Origin: Stratiolaelaps scimitus
Taxonomy: Eukaryota; Arthropoda; Arachnida; Mesostigmata; Laelapidae
Reading direction: 5' to 3'
Assembly (NCBI GenBank): GCA_019614645.1
Contig: JABWDB010000030.1
Span: 1,736,001 to 1,800,000, forward strand
DNA: 64,000 nucleotides
Shown: piece by piece, positions 1 to 12,566 of the stretch
How positions within the stretch are numbered: position 1 is the stretch's first letter
How the letters are laid out: every line of letters starts with the position of its first letter
Program-made: the position numbers and the translations under genes
The notes under the pieces: generated by a model
The model's input: only the letters and a program-made list of their open reading frames with translations
Databases searched by the model: none
What the model was told of the DNA's origin: nothing

Positions 1-2106
1 TCGTTGTGATTTATAAACATCACCAATGTACAATATTTGCTAGGGAAGTTGTAATTACTCTGTTCTCCGTTTTGTAAAGCAACTTCTCAACTATAATGTT
101 ATACTTATTACTTCTAAACTATAATACATGGGAAATAGATTCTGGAAATTCACTAGTCGGGACATAAAATTACTTTGGGGGGGTCATAATATCCAATGAC
201 GGAAGAGGCTTGAGTGGTTCTACATACGGATTTTTAAAAACAAACATACATCAAAAACAAACATACGCATACGTAATTTAATAGAATCAAAAAAAATTGT
301 AATGCAGACCTATTCTTCGGTCTAACGTTTTCAGGTAATTCGATATTGCCATTTAGGCAGTTGCTGAAAGTTAATACAGGCAGTTAGTGAAACTCATTTG
401 GAGATAGCCGTAAATTATTATAGTTATTGCGAGGCTATTGGTAACTTTTCAAGTAGATAACTTCTGACATGTGTCTGAAATTTGGAAATGTTTCCCAATC
501 AGTACTACGGGTATACTGGAAGGAAATTAATTTTGCTAATGTGTACTCGAGTTTCTGTCTATGCATCGCTCCAGACAGACGTCTCGTTATCACTATTTTG
601 TGTGGATAGCCAGCATTTAGACACTGATGACTTCTATTTTTGATTCTATCAGGCAACGTGTTTGAATGAGCTACGACTCTTGTTATTTGTTAGACAGACA
701 CCGTAAAATCGGTGTTGGAGTTTGCTTTGTAACTTGTTTCCAATATGGGTGGTTTTTGATATACAACTTGCTGAGTATTTCGTTGACACGGCAGGGACAA
801 GGAAGGAGCTACCTAAGGTTCAACAGTCGACTGATTTTAGTGGGTCTAACCTAAACATCGAGGGTTTAATTTCGAACGTGTTATGTTGGTGCTTGTGGCT
901 CGGTGAACCATCCGAAGCCCGAAATGCCACCGCAGGCTGTTGGGGTTAACGATACTGTCGACTAAAGCTGTTAATGAGCCGAGTTAAGAGCCTAACGTGA
1001 GGGCAAACGAGATCCGGATGGCCTCTCTGCTATTTTAATACTCCTTAGGGACTGCAATGACTTTAGTGCCTTCACCTAGGAAAGTCATTATAGAGGAACG
1101 TATCACTGGCAGATCCGTTATAACAACCGACCCCGAAATCGAAATCACAGATTGAGAAGCAACAAAGGAAAGTGGGAAACGTGAAAACTTTTATTATTCT
1201 AGGTTTACATCGACAGCGACATTGAAATGATGTTAAAGTTATTTACATGTGCTGTATTACAAGTAAGATTTAATGTTCTTAGGAAGATGATAGATATTCT
1301 ATAGTATAACTGTCCCCCTCCTCCCTGCCGACAGATGGCGACACGGTGATGTATCTGGGTGACGTTATTTAGTATCAGAAATGTTCATTTTCTTTTTGGT
1401 TGTATTGATGACTCCTCCTTTAGTTATATCATCGAGATTCATAATGTCTCCTCTGCAACACATCCCTTGTACCTTGGACAAACTCGCATTTTAAGTCGAA
1501 CACAATAAAAACAAAGAAACTAAAAAGTAGCGCCCTCATTGCCTTGATACTTTTTGTTAGCTAACTCTGTCTCTCTCTCTCTCCCAGCTGTTCTCCTATG
1601 AGATAAGCCTCATCACTTAACCATTGGATATTGCTATGTTCTCCTAAAAGAATTGCGCCTTTAAAGCGGCTTGCCTCTTATTCCGAGGATTGATTTATTG
1701 AGTCTTCAAGGAGGTATAGATTTAAAATTAGGAAAAGCGTCTGCTTTGGGAAAAATTTATTTTATATTCAGGCGGATGCATATCTACAGTTAGTAAAGTT
1801 GTGTTGATAAACAAAGCAAAATATTTTACAGTGATTCTTATTGGACGGTATAGGAATGATCATCTAATAACTAGGATTGCAATATATTGTTTGAATGAGG
1901 GATAGCAGTTACTGTCGTCTAAACATTAGGATCGTCGGTAATTAGCTTGTAATTACCTTGTGCGGTGTGATATTTATTAAATATAATTGGCGCTATAACT
2001 CAGGGCTATTGTTCTTGATTATAGAATTGTGACAAAACCATGATTTGTTCTCGACTACCTATGTTAGATCACAAGATAAACTCCAGGCTTTCACCTAAAC
2101 CTGTGT
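1..2106. other. gene-free intergenic stretch
   Basis: No reading frame here resembles a known protein, and the short open frames look like chance. The only recognisable item is a SINE-like fragment near 1.57-1.64 kb, listed separately. The sequence is AT-rich and otherwise featureless to my reading. Confidence 0.5.
1568..1640 (-). repeat. SINE-like fragment, related to the 50.6 kb copy
   Basis: A (CT)n run is followed by about 55 bases beginning AGCTGTTCTCCTATG. These align, with roughly 70% identity by eye, to the inner part of the full SINE at 50.64-50.85 kb (AGCTGTTCCCCTATC there). Both lie in the same orientation. No flanking target-site duplication is obvious, so this is probably a truncated or old copy. 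Confidence 0.45.
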
Positions 2107-2370
2107 AAAAGCCTAATTCTGCCCAAATTCATGTATTGTTGCAAAATTTGGAGCCCGCATCTCAAAAAGCATAATGAAAGCATTGAGCGTTTACAAAATA
2201 GGTTTTTAAGACGCCTAGCTATCTGTAGTATGGTGTACCTCATGACTCGCTCACCTTCTGTCAACGATACTGATAGATATATATCTAAAAACTAACAGGA
2301 CAGCTAAATATTTTAACATTAGATCGAAATCTGCGCACTGGACGCACACTAACATTAGTAGCAATTGCCA
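2107..2370 (+). mobile_element. LINE ORF2 C-terminal remnant
   Basis: Frame +1 from 2107 reads KSLILPKFMYCCKIWSPHLK, followed by an NESIERLQNRFLRRLAI segment. This is the region after the RT domain of Jockey/CR1-type LINEs, where 'LPK-x-LY...W-P' and 'LE-x-VQ-x-RF' are conserved. The frame then decays, with a stop near 2296, and a weak LNILTLDRNLR-like continuation lies downstream. The same segment appears in the minus-strand LINE at 52.5-54.9 kb, so the two may be one family. Dead fragment without endonuclease or catalytic RT motifs. Confidence 0.7.
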
Positions 2371-4668
2371 AAACTGAGGGAATCAATAATATGTATTGCT
2401 CCTATCGAACGGAAATACTAATCCTTTTTGCTACATTCTACTTTGTCCTCTATAGTAGTGTATAGATACTGATGAGGCTATTTCTACTCATGCCTACTCA
2501 ATTATGGAGTTGTTAATTATGTAACCATAACGCGATCAAAATGTATGTGATTACTTGACTATAAAACACTCCCCTTTACTCAATATAGATAGACTTGAGT
2601 TGAATTAAATAATAATAACAGCAGCCTGACTAACACTGGACCGAGGAATCTCTGGGATGTATGAGGCCCTGTAAGTAAATGATAGAGAACTTTTCCTGTG
2701 CTCATTATTTAAGATCTACAATGGAATGACAGATAGTATATCTTTTATACGAATAAGTGGAGCCGCCAATAACTCAGGTTATTTGAAGGCCAATAAAGAT
2801 CGGAACTTAGACTCGCCTTAAATCAAGAACGCATTAAAATTTACGATTCAGTATTGATGTACATATCTGTTTTTTAACTTTCAGCACGATATAAAAGCAA
2901 CCTATTATAATAAATCCGTTTTGTAGCCCACACAGTTGAGCTGCCACCAGATGAAGGTGGACTATTTCCTTCATTTTAGGTTCGAATCATGTTGCAGTCT
3001 CATTTGGATCCATACTTGAGTACAACATTATTATCCTACACAATTCCGAATAAACATAGCGTTGGGAAACGCCTGCAAACAGTTAGTCTTTTTCGCCGAG
3101 CGCATAACATGTACTTCGATGTGAAGATGGTCTTAACAGAGGTGGCCCTGTGCTGTGAGCCATACTTACATTTGTTCTTATCTTCTTCATTGAAGACTCG
3201 ATTCCCTAACGGACCACTGCAGACGGACGAGGATTTATGGTGTCTTCGGTTTTATCATCGAATCGGGGGGAGGGGGGTGCTGTCGTTTTCTGAGAGGAGT
3301 CCGAACCACATTCAAGTGTTAGTGACGACACAGCATTACTACTGTTATTATTATTGTTATGGTAACGAAGATGTACACCATTGTTGAATAGGCGCCTTAT
3401 AGTCGCTCAGTCCATTACACTGGCAATGCGTTTTCGGCGCGTCCTGTGTATGACCAGCAATAGCATATTACTGATGACGAAACCGGCTCATGGTCAGCTC
3501 GTAACCGTCAGGGTTGATTTCTTTCTTTCGTCCATAACATGAGCAGAAGACCTCGATCCAGTTGACTAACACTGTCTAGCTCTAGCAGTCGAAAGCCGCT
3601 GCTATAAAGATCAACACGACAATGTATATTGCACTGCAATGATAGTAATACCAGCAGCTTAACATCTGAAATGACTTTCTGTGTGTATTTTTTTGTGTTT
3701 CAAGATGGACCATTATATAATAGGATATTGCGAATGGCTTCATAGCTCTTGCAGTGCTCCAGTGTTTTGGTGGCGGGCAGTTTATGTTATGTATATCTAT
3801 TGTGTACACAGTCCACAGCAGGGAAGTGCGGCCCATTTCTATAAAATAGTCGAATGGTATTTTGTGTAAACAAGCTATCTCACATAGACGACTCAATGTG
3901 TGGTTATACAATAGTTACTAATGAGAATAATACCAGTTCACTACAGTGTACAAATTTGTTTGTCTCGGCAGTCAGGGCGGAGGTTTAAGGACAGATTTTC
4001 GCATCTAAAACAGATGACCAAATATTTTTATAGCGACTTCTCAATGACATCAGTTGTGAGACCTTGTTGACCAACGTGCCGAACTAAGTCAACGGGGCGA
4101 ATACGTAACTTATTTACTTTAAAAGATTTGTATCTTCGATTTTAAATATAGAAATACGTTTGACCTAAAATGAAACGGGTTTCTCAAGTGAAGTCTCAAA
4201 TCGTACGACATATATCTATAATATATTTACTGAACATCTAGACTTCAATTTATCGAAAGCCTATTTCTATCACAACATTACCTCAGTGTCTAGATTCGAC
4301 CTATTATGTAAGTTATTGTTGCAAGGATAGTCTGGTAACCACCGTCAAAAGTATTTTATTTTCGGCGTAACATCTAAAATTTACAGCATCATGTATGCCA
4401 CGTAGGAAGTGGTACTTTTCAATATCCAAACGATAATATGTAAAAATTCACAATGTACATTATCTATTTATCTATCTATTTATGTATACATATTACACAG
4501 AAGTCGTCGCAGCCGTCATTGGCGTTGTTACACCTGGAGTTCATGAGAGAGTGAGAGCCGAGGCTGCCGACGTCTTTGAATGACTTTGAATCGATTTTAA
4601 TCGGTTCGAGTTGACGTCTATTATTTGTTCGTTTCTTTAAAGTTGTCAACAATGGACAAACCAATCAA
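2371..4668. other. gene-free intergenic stretch
   Basis: No supported gene. A 132-codon open frame at 2989-3387 (+) resembles nothing I know, has no clear splice context and ends in a Tyr/Cys run from a TAT/TGT-type simple repeat. A TATC/TATT tetranucleotide run lies near 4455-4483. Downstream of the minus-strand peptide gene, an ATTAAA on the minus strand near 4594-4600 is a possible poly(A) signal. Confidence 0.4.
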
Positions 4669-4914
4669 TCAATGCCATCCACCACCACCACCACCACCGT
4701 TACGACGGTGATGTAGCAAGTCAAGCAAGTGTCTAATGAGACCGCCGTGTCCTCCTCCATGATGGTGAACCGTCTTCTTTGTGATGATGTACGATTTACC
4801 GGGTTTCCAGCCACCGTGACCTCCCGCTTCGCTGATAATGTATGACTCACCTCCATGCCAACCGCCTCCAGCTAATACGGTTGCCACCAATGAAATCAAT
4901 AGCGCTGTCACAAC
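4669..4914 (-). CDS. exon 2 of the secreted Gly/His-rich peptide
   Basis: Begins VVTALLISLV directly after a CAG acceptor and encodes the rest of the signal peptide and the whole mature region, ending at TGA. On the plus strand the poly-Gly tail shows as a CCA/CCG triplet run at 4679-4700. Confidence 0.75.
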   Translation of the reverse strand, partial: VVTALLISLVATVLAGGGWHGGESYIISEAGGHGGWKPGKSYIITKKTVHHHGGGHGGLIRHLLDLLHHRRNGGGGGGGWH

Positions 4915-5867
4915 CTGTGCAATACACCACAACAGAAGACATCGGTTTAGATACAGTTCGAAGGCGTACGAAAATCTAGATATATTAGATTAATGAATTA
5001 AATAATCGTATGACCTATTCTGTACGTACGTATATTCGCTAGCACCATTTCCAACGTCGGGACGCATCTCATAGGAAGCAACCTTTGTGTTATATGCATC
5101 GTATGAACACAGAGAGTTGGGCGTAATTTTTTACTATTGGAATTAAATGCTTTTCAATGCCGTTCTCAGAGGGATGACCGGAACGTAATGTACAAACGTT
5201 ATAGCAAAGTGATTTAGAAGGGGAGAGATGCGTAAGACCTTTGGTTTGCCAAATGGCACAATACACCATAATACGTTGGTATTCTTTCTCGCGAATGATC
5301 AAATTGGCACGCTAACATTAACAAAATTGAATTGACAAAACCCATTCGTGACTTTCAGACAATTTCGAACCATGAAAATTGCTGAAGCTGCTCGTTTGAA
5401 GCGTAAGCAAGGAATGGGATATGTGCCAGGTCGCTGCAAGGTCCTGCGAGGTCTCAAATAATATGTGAACCCTTGGACGGGAGCAGTAGTCAGGCAAACA
5501 ATACCAAACCCACTGAAAGGTGATGCAGAAATCGATGTCGATACAACATAACCAAGAAAAATCTTTTATCTTACAATTCTAATGTCAACCTGATCTGGTC
5601 CTTATCGCAGGTTTGGTACCGGTTTGCTCGTCGTGTGCTGTATGAGTGCTATATGAACATGATGAGAGCTTTTGCCAATCAGTTTTTCACAAAGAGCCAT
5701 AATCGAACGCCATTAAGAGGACGATTTTTTAGTGTTGATCTACTCTCGAAACGACACTCTTTGCAATCTAAAAAATTGGAGTACATTTCTCTAGACAGGT
5801 GATCATTTGGTTGATAATAACAAACATGAAATACGAATACCAAAAGAATACTTACGAGGAAATTCAT
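4669..5867 (-). CDS. small secreted Gly/His-rich peptide (two exons)
   Basis: Coding exon 1 (5867-5856) is only ATG AAT TTC CTC followed by a consensus GTAAGT donor. Exon 2 (4914-4669) begins after TTGCACAG, in phase 0. The joined 85-residue product starts MNFLVVTALLISLVATVLA, a textbook signal peptide with predicted cleavage before GGGWHGG. The mature peptide of about 66 residues has Gly/His/Trp-rich blocks, two similar SYII repeats (GESYIISEAG and GKSYIITKKT), a HHHGGGHGG stretch and a poly-Gly-WH end. A four-codon first exon followed by a signal-peptide exon is the usual layout of arthropod cuticle-type and glycine-rich secreted genes. Function is inferred: structural cuticle peptide or antimicrobial-type Gly/His peptide. 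Reading exon 2 from its own upstream ATG (4932) would give MWCIAQ instead, but the splice model explains the signal peptide better. Confidence 0.75.
5856..5867 (-). CDS. coding exon 1 of the secreted Gly/His-rich peptide
   Basis: Four codons (MNFL) end in phase 0 at a perfect GTAAGT donor. The inferred 5' UTR runs from about 5929 to 5868. Confidence 0.7.
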
Positions 5868-5928
5868 GATGGTTAGATGTCTGTTGGACTTGCTGTATGC
5901 CGCCAAGAGGCTGGTATCCGGACAAGTG

Positions 5929-5960
5929 TGAGTTATTCGGGACTTACCGCGCGGTTTATA
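5929..5960 (-). promoter_or_regulatory. TATA box and initiator of the secreted peptide gene
   Basis: On the minus strand TATAAA occupies 5960-5955. An arthropod-type initiator (CTCACACTT, putative +1 A at 5929) lies 31 bases from the first T of the TATA box, the canonical spacing. The implied 5' UTR is about 62 nt before the ATG at 5867. Motif and spacing are seen directly; use as a promoter is inferred. Confidence 0.65.
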
Positions 5961-6521
5961 GAGCTGCCAGCAGTGTGTGCATGTTTGGAAAGTCACAACC
6001 CTCACCCAGTTGCTGTGTCCCAGTATAGGTCTGTATTGGCAAGCAGTTGCTGAATTTGTCTTCCCTGGCTCGGGCTGCCCACGACGCGTCGGCGACGTCT
6101 TGCCACCATCATCACCAGCATCATCACCAGTGCCGCCAGCATCATCTGACCACTGTGATCATCTTGTCGCCATGAACCCCGACGCACACGCTCCGGGTTC
6201 ACGCCGCATCGTCTGATTTCTCAGAAAATAACCCACGAAACAGTCACGACTAAGGTAGGCACAAATTTTGAATAATGCGACTATATACAATCACAGATAA
6301 TAATTATAATGAGAACAATAAATCAAACACACATATGGGCAACTCGAGGCTCAAGATCAAACCATTTTGTACTGAATGTGACTGATGACTGTATATATAT
6401 TCTGTGTGGTATACAACCGCTGTTTTCCAAGCTGATTACATAAATCTTTGATCACATGACCTGAGCAAGGATAAGATCCAGCAACAATGTTTCATGCTAC
6501 TTCGGTGAAAAGCGCACGTAT

Positions 6522-6546
6522 TATATATATATATATATATATATAT
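6522..6546. repeat. (TA)n microsatellite
   Basis: About 25 bases of uninterrupted TA dinucleotides. Confidence 0.9.
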
Positions 6547-6621
6547 CGTTCTTACATTGTAAATGTACATATTACGTATTCGATACCAATACAACACAAT
6601 AAACAATGTATATATATATAT

Positions 6622-6673
6622 GCCTATCAGATGTGACTCATATATATATATATATGAGCCTATCAGTCACATC
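6622..6673. repeat. AT-cored palindrome with flanking inverted and direct repeats
   Basis: CTCA-(TA)n-TGAG at 6637-6658 is a perfect palindrome. GATGTGACT at 6630-6638 is matched by AGTCACATC at 6665-6673, and GCCTATCAG occurs on both sides of the AT core as a direct repeat. Such structures can extrude as cruciforms. Confidence 0.75.
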
Positions 6674-9059
6674 GGTCAAGCATCAACTTAGAAGAGAGCT
6701 ATGGCTGAGTAAGCTCTATCATAGGTTTTGCTGTAGGAATTTTGCTGTAAAAAATTCATTCAGTGTTCAATTTGAGTTGTTGTTTCTTTGCCGCCACTCC
6801 GTTGCTGCAACTCGATGATAATTGGTGAAAATATTAGGCGAAAGCATCTGCTTTCAGTAAATGCACCGACAACTTCGATTGGTCAGCGATTAAAATAACT
6901 GGAAATATTCATATTAGAGGAAATCTATGAAGATACACCATTTCAGATCCTACCACAAACAAATTGATCTGAATGGTGACGAAAATACGTTTTTGCTATG
7001 TTTTCAGCACTTCAGAACATTGTTGGGGCTATAGGTTAGCAAATGATTGCAAAAAAACTTGGTGAAAAAAACACCCGGTGGCAGAGGTAATCATTTTGGC
7101 CAGATGGAAGATGCTATTTGTCAGGCGGAAAGATGAGTGATTAATTCAGAATTTTATTTCGAAAACCATTGCCGACAAAAATTTCCTTTACCGCATGGAG
7201 TTACCGACTACTAACAAGACGAGTACGGGGTAATCTCTGTGGACCCAGTGGAGTAACGTGCTCTAACGGTAACTTTTAGAACGTGAGACTGGCCAGTTCA
7301 GTGACAATTTAGGGCAATTATGATAGTTGACATAAATAATAAATTATTAATTTGTTATTGTGACACAGTATTTAGCGATTACTTCAACCTTTATATCCTC
7401 CTGTGTTAAGACATACATGTAATTTTTCGTTACTTTTCTGCAACAATGGAGCCGGTGGTAGATATTACGCAACGTACATTTGCTTTAAGAAACAACACAT
7501 GACAAAATTAAGTGTTGCAGAAGATAATGAGAAGCTCCCAAAGCACTGGTTCTAGTGGTGGACGAATGATAATCTTTTATTTAACTCGTTTAATTCAAAG
7601 GTTATACATGTTTACAAGTTTGGTCGAAATAGCCTAATATAATTTATTTGGCATTGCGTGACGACAATATATTCACATAGCTGGGGCCTTGTAGTGATTG
7701 TGAATACATGAGCCTGTATTGCATGCAAAAGAAGACATCGCTAAATGACGACCAGGTATTTTGCGGAGTTATGGACCACTCCTTTGTTTTTTTAATAAAT
7801 ATTTGCATGTAATTTCAGTTAAGCTGAACGTAGTTATTTTCCATAAGATTCGTACATACCACCGTTTCGGGTTAAGCAACCAGGTGTTGACCTCACTAAT
7901 AGGCGCCGTTCAGTATTCTAATTGATCATAGATAGATCAACTGAAAGACCCTAGGGCAAGGGCCATTGGAACATCCTAACGATTCATAATAAAATAAATA
8001 AAATGCAGCCTGTTCTCAAAAAAAAGACACGTTAGCCATTCTACGATGGTGGGCCGCCCTATAGAGATATCGTCTGTTGTTGCCTTATTTCTGGAATGGC
8101 CTAACATATACTTTATGCATCGGCAGTGACAATGAGCCAAGTAAAACTGCCGAACGCATAGTTCCACAGAGGTTAAGTAAGACTTAATAGACATTAAAAT
8201 GAGTTAGAGAAGCAAGGAATTGGCTCGATGTGTGCTACATATTTGTTTATAAATGCGACCATTCGATCGATCTTTGTATGGAGTTGTTAGAGTAGGCGTT
8301 TTGCCTCAAATGATAAGATAAGAACGAGAAGTCACCTATACATTCAGTCATTCATCTACGCTGTATTGGACTTTAGATAAAGCTACTGAAGAGCGAACTC
8401 CCCGTCAGTGGTCGGAACACCCGTCTTTCAGTCGACTGGCTCGCAATGTGGATCTCCACAACTTTCCATGATCACATTACGGCTGTCCGGGCACTGCCTC
8501 GTCCCCAGGAAGAGGTCCACCAACCCTGCCATGCTGTGTCTATTCCATTTTTAATAAAAAAAGAAAAGGCAGCTTTACTTCTTCTAAATTTAAATGACGA
8601 TTGAGTTTTGGTGCGAGTGAGACGTGTTTGAGCTCCGTGGTGCCGTCTCACCATTGCGTCAACGCGCTGGTAGGCCTGTCCACAAATAAAGGAATCTATT
8701 TTAAAACACGTCACGTGAATCGTTTGTGCAGTGACCATATTCAGTGATACTTCGAGATTAAGACAAGGAATAATAAAATAAAACAAATAAATGTACACAG
8801 TATTGAAAGAAGAACTTGTGGCAAAAAACCTCCTCATTTTTGGTGCATGTAGATAGCATAGTACAAGCCCAATAGTCGCTTCACTATCAGCGAATGCTTG
8901 TAGGCTTGAAGGCTAATAAGGAGTTTGTTAGATGGGCAAGTGGGAGAGATTGCAAGAGAGAAAGAGAGAGAATGGGATCCAGCGTGATCGCGCGAGATGT
9001 GAGCTTTGGGGGAGAGGGGATCGAGAGGAAAATACTTTTGGGAGATTCCAAATTAGATC

Positions 9060-9270
9060 ATTTGTCTCAGGCGCTGCTGCCGCTGCCGGCGCGGCGGCAG
9101 CGGCCGCCGTTCGAAGAGACCATTCCGCCTCCCTCCCAGCCAACTAGCTCTGTTTCTATGCTTTTGGTGCACACCAGTAGGCACAATGGCAAGAGCTGTA
9201 GAGCAAGCGTGCGCAAAGAAGTTGCACTCACATTGCAGCGATGGCGCCCGGGCGCGCGCGCACGCGAACA
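9060..9270. other. GC/CpG-rich patch, possible promoter or unseen 5' exon
   Basis: In an AT-rich surrounding, 9070-9110 is built of GCC/GCG/GCA triplets (reads as poly-Ala in one frame) and 9245-9268 contains an alternating (CG/CA)n run. The adjacent open frames in several phases are typical of GC-rich DNA and carry no recognisable domain. It could be a promoter or non-coding first exon of the downstream gene. That is inference only. Confidence 0.3.
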
Positions 9271-12042
9271 AGCACAGGAAAGCGAATGGGGACGGCGTAG
9301 AAATTGAAAGTGCTGCCCATCTGAATGCTAACAAGATGAAACCGACAGCATCCGAAATTCACCTCTCCCCCAACGACCCTTATCTCTATTGCTGCACCCA
9401 CTACCGCCCAAGCCCCAGCTTGGCCTGTGCATTTAACTCCTCTTAACATCGGCACGACGTCGTCTCATTCACGTTCTGGTGAACGCCGTTCGCGAAATGG
9501 TCACTTCACGATTGGGGTCTGATTAACTTGACTACCTAACTTAAGCCAGATTAACTACCGTAATCAGAGTTCAGGTACTTGTAGCGGGGAACCTGTTACA
9601 GAAAAAAAGCTCTGGTTCGGCCACCGATCATTTATGCCAGGTTGAAAATGGTGTTATTTTATTTGCTTCTTCAGATTTTATCAATAAGCAACAAAGGTGT
9701 GCTTTTGAACGGATGTCGCCTTGAACTACCTCTATATTTGACAGATAATTAATTAATAAACGTACCAAAGAAAGTCAAAACGAAAAAACGGCGATTGTGC
9801 ACTGTACTGATTATGCATAATTGAAATATACAACAAATATATTATTAGGTATTTATATATACCTGAGATTGTCCGAAAAATGGTGTCGATTTTTTATCTT
9901 TCCTCGACAGTGCGCTACCAGGCAAGATCATTTGAGAGGGGTTTGCGAATACATTAAGCGGACCACGCTGACTCTCCCAGAACGGTCAATTTCCTTCGAT
10001 AACTTCGCTTCCTTTGGCTTCGAAAATCTGCATCGAAACGAGTGATGAAATACTGCACGTTCGTCATATTTTATTTTAAAACTTCCAAAAATGTAACCTC
10101 CGCGGAAATGCTTCAGGTGTCACTCGTGTTAACTGCGAGGATGATGCTTTGAACCGAACACAACTCCCCACAACTACTTAATTGGAAGTGGTGTGTCATT
10201 AGGACAACACTCGTCGTGTGAGTTGGACAAGCTTAAAAAAAATTTTGCACAAGAACCAACAGATGAAGCGGAATAGGTGTCCAATAATCGTCATTGCATA
10301 ATTGAATGGCCAAACCGTATAAGCCTTAAAACGCCTCCAATCGTAATAAACTTGCGGTCTTTGGCCTGATAGAGACCACGTTTGAGTAGATAGTTCCAAC
10401 AATTTAGAGCAATAGTGGTGACGGTGATGGCATTCACGTTGGTCAAAGGTAACCACACGCGTGGTGGGACTTTTTAGCAAACCCAATTTGCTACTAATGT
10501 TGAAAAATTATTATTCATTAGCATTGGCCCTCCACTTGGTAGAGACTGTTGCACTATTCATGTCAGTCTCGTCTGTAAAAAGTGACTTTCTCTATTGCTT
10601 CGATTTGTCAACGATTATTGTTACTATCACCATAATTATACGTCTCCGTGTTTTAATATTTTTCTAATGTGAACCTTAAAATATGTGGATACGTTGAACA
10701 TTGGGACATTATCTTAAAAGGTTTAGGGCGCTGAGTAAACCATTTATCACGTCCAAAGCTGGTCTCATATAGCACAGTGTGAACTCACAATATCTGACTG
10801 CGTATATAGATGGGGTGTACGTATGTTAATGGTGCCTGCTTGCAGGGAAGTTGTTAATTCAGTGCCAAATATGTACATATGGATCTAAGCACTAGAGATC
10901 ACCTAATTAAGAGCATTGCAACGTACGAATTCTGTTCTATGTAACTATATTACGTAATAGCACATATTTTGAGCGTGACGCAATGAGGTCATTTCGAAGA
11001 AGATTATTTTTCATAGGGTACCCAGCGTATGGCAAAACATTGAGTGATATGGGTTAGTTAAGATAGATGGAAATTGATTCGGATATCCAAGTATTTATCA
11101 ATTGATAATATTTATTGAACTTTCAGCAACTCAAAATATTATCGAATATATACGTGCATACGATTTTTAAAAATTACCAAACAAAATATCTACAATCGGG
11201 ATTCACTTCTTCAATTCACATGCTAATGATGTTAAAGAATCGCATAGAATAATAATACTTCATTTGTGAACTAAGCTTTTGTACCCAGAGTACTCTCTTC
11301 TATCTCGATAGCGGATAGTAGTTACCTTTCCTAAGGTAACCTCTGCGCGCTCGTTTGGAAAGACGTAACAATATCCGCAGTTGAAGCCGCGGCCAGGGAC
11401 ACTGGCCAATGACCAATAGTACAATGGTTATGGTTGGATAAACCTCTCTTAGCAAAACTGAGAGCGACTATGCTAACAATTGATCATACATATTATACAT
11501 ATATATCTATATCATCTACATTGGCAGTAATCAAACTTCAAGGCCAATCTCACAAGTTAGAGATTTTGTCCCGTCGGCTTTGTACTGAGCTGAGGATTAC
11601 AGATTACAATAACCAGGTTTAGATAAAAGAATAACTTTTGAAACAAATTTAACTAAAACAGATACCAAAATTCAGCCAAATTGTTCTAAATAGCGATTAT
11701 GTAGTAATATAGTCCAAAATAATTAGGTAGTGTTACTTACTAGGCTAGCAAATTTGCGAGAAAGGCTTGGAATACAACGGTGATGATGATGATAATGGCA
11801 ACGGTGTTATTACGCACATTGCGCGTTTTGGCTGTCGTTGGTAGATGACATGATGAGATGAAAGACAACGGTACATAGAGTAATGTGCGAGGGCCACGTC
11901 GAGATTCGAAAGAATCGATGATCGCTCTCTCTCTCTTTAGTAACCTTTCCACCTAATTGTCTCCTCGGCCTTTCGACACTCGCCTCCACAATCGAGATTG
12001 GTGAGTGGTGAACGTTCGTTAGTGGCGCAAAATTAAAAAAAA

Positions 12043-12068
12043 ACACTGACTAACTGACTGACTGACTG
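12043..12068. repeat. (ACTG)n microsatellite upstream of the SLC35G-like start codon
   Basis: Roughly six units of ACTG/ACTA lie about 50 bases before the ATG at 12121, so probably inside the 5' UTR. Confidence 0.8.
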
Positions 12069-12120
12069 AGTAAGTCAATTAGCTCCTCAGCTGAACGACG
12101 GATCGATCCAATCCACAAAA

Positions 12121-12566
12121 ATGGAATTTGCGAAAATTGTTGCTTACAAACGTTTACAACAGGATGCCTATGGTGGTGGTGGTGTCAACGACGACGATAG
12201 CGCTAGTGAAGTGAATGGAGTGAGTGATGTTCTCAGAATGGACTGCGAGCGGTGCTCTCTGCAGCGGGCTTCATTTGCCCTAGAGGTGAATTTATCGAAA
12301 GATTTAGCCAACATGGAGGATGGCTTGACCACCAACAAAAGCTTGTTACAGGAGGAATCGACTTCATTTCATAGTTCAGCTCCAGCTTGGCTACGCCGAA
12401 GCTTGGGCTCGCTTCTGGGCTTGTTGGCAGGCCTCTTCCTGACAGTGGGCTCGTTACTGAACGGGTCGGTACAATCAATGGGTGTTATGCAAACGTGTAG
12501 TGCCCGAAGCCTATTTGCAGCTTTATTCCTGGCACCCCCTTTACTCATCTTCAAACCGGCTTTTAG
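12121..12566 (+). CDS. SLC35G-like exon 1
   Basis: Encodes residues 1-148: the polar N-terminus, TM1 (about 96-115) and TM2 (about 129-146). It ends TTTAG|GTGAGT in phase 2, leaving AG to form Ser149 with the first base of exon 2. Confidence 0.85.

Larger units (their letters stand above)
5961..12042. other. long intergenic stretch without a supported gene
   Basis: Between the minus-strand peptide gene and the SLC35G-like gene I find no convincing exon. The stretch holds AT microsatellites near 6.5-6.66 kb, a GC/CpG-rich island-like patch near 9.06-9.27 kb, and AT-rich sequence with scattered short chance frames. Confidence 0.4.

Noticed and set aside
2989..3387. 132-codon plus-strand open frame
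   Set aside because: No recognisable domain, no splice context, and the end is made by a simple TAT/TGT repeat. Likely chance.
5373..5549. Possible short protein beginning MKIAEAARLKRKQGMGYVPG
   Set aside because: An in-frame stop follows after about 30 codons, and the continuation (YVNPWTGAVV...) matches nothing I know.
6002..6202. Second small minus-strand gene upstream of the Gly/His peptide (MMLAALVMMLVMMVARRRRR)
   Set aside because: The hydrophobic stretch comes from a CAT/CAC triplet-like repeat. No splice or promoter support.
8894..9307. 137-codon frame in the GC-rich patch
   Set aside because: Several frames on both strands are open here at once because of GC-rich repeats, and none resembles a protein family.
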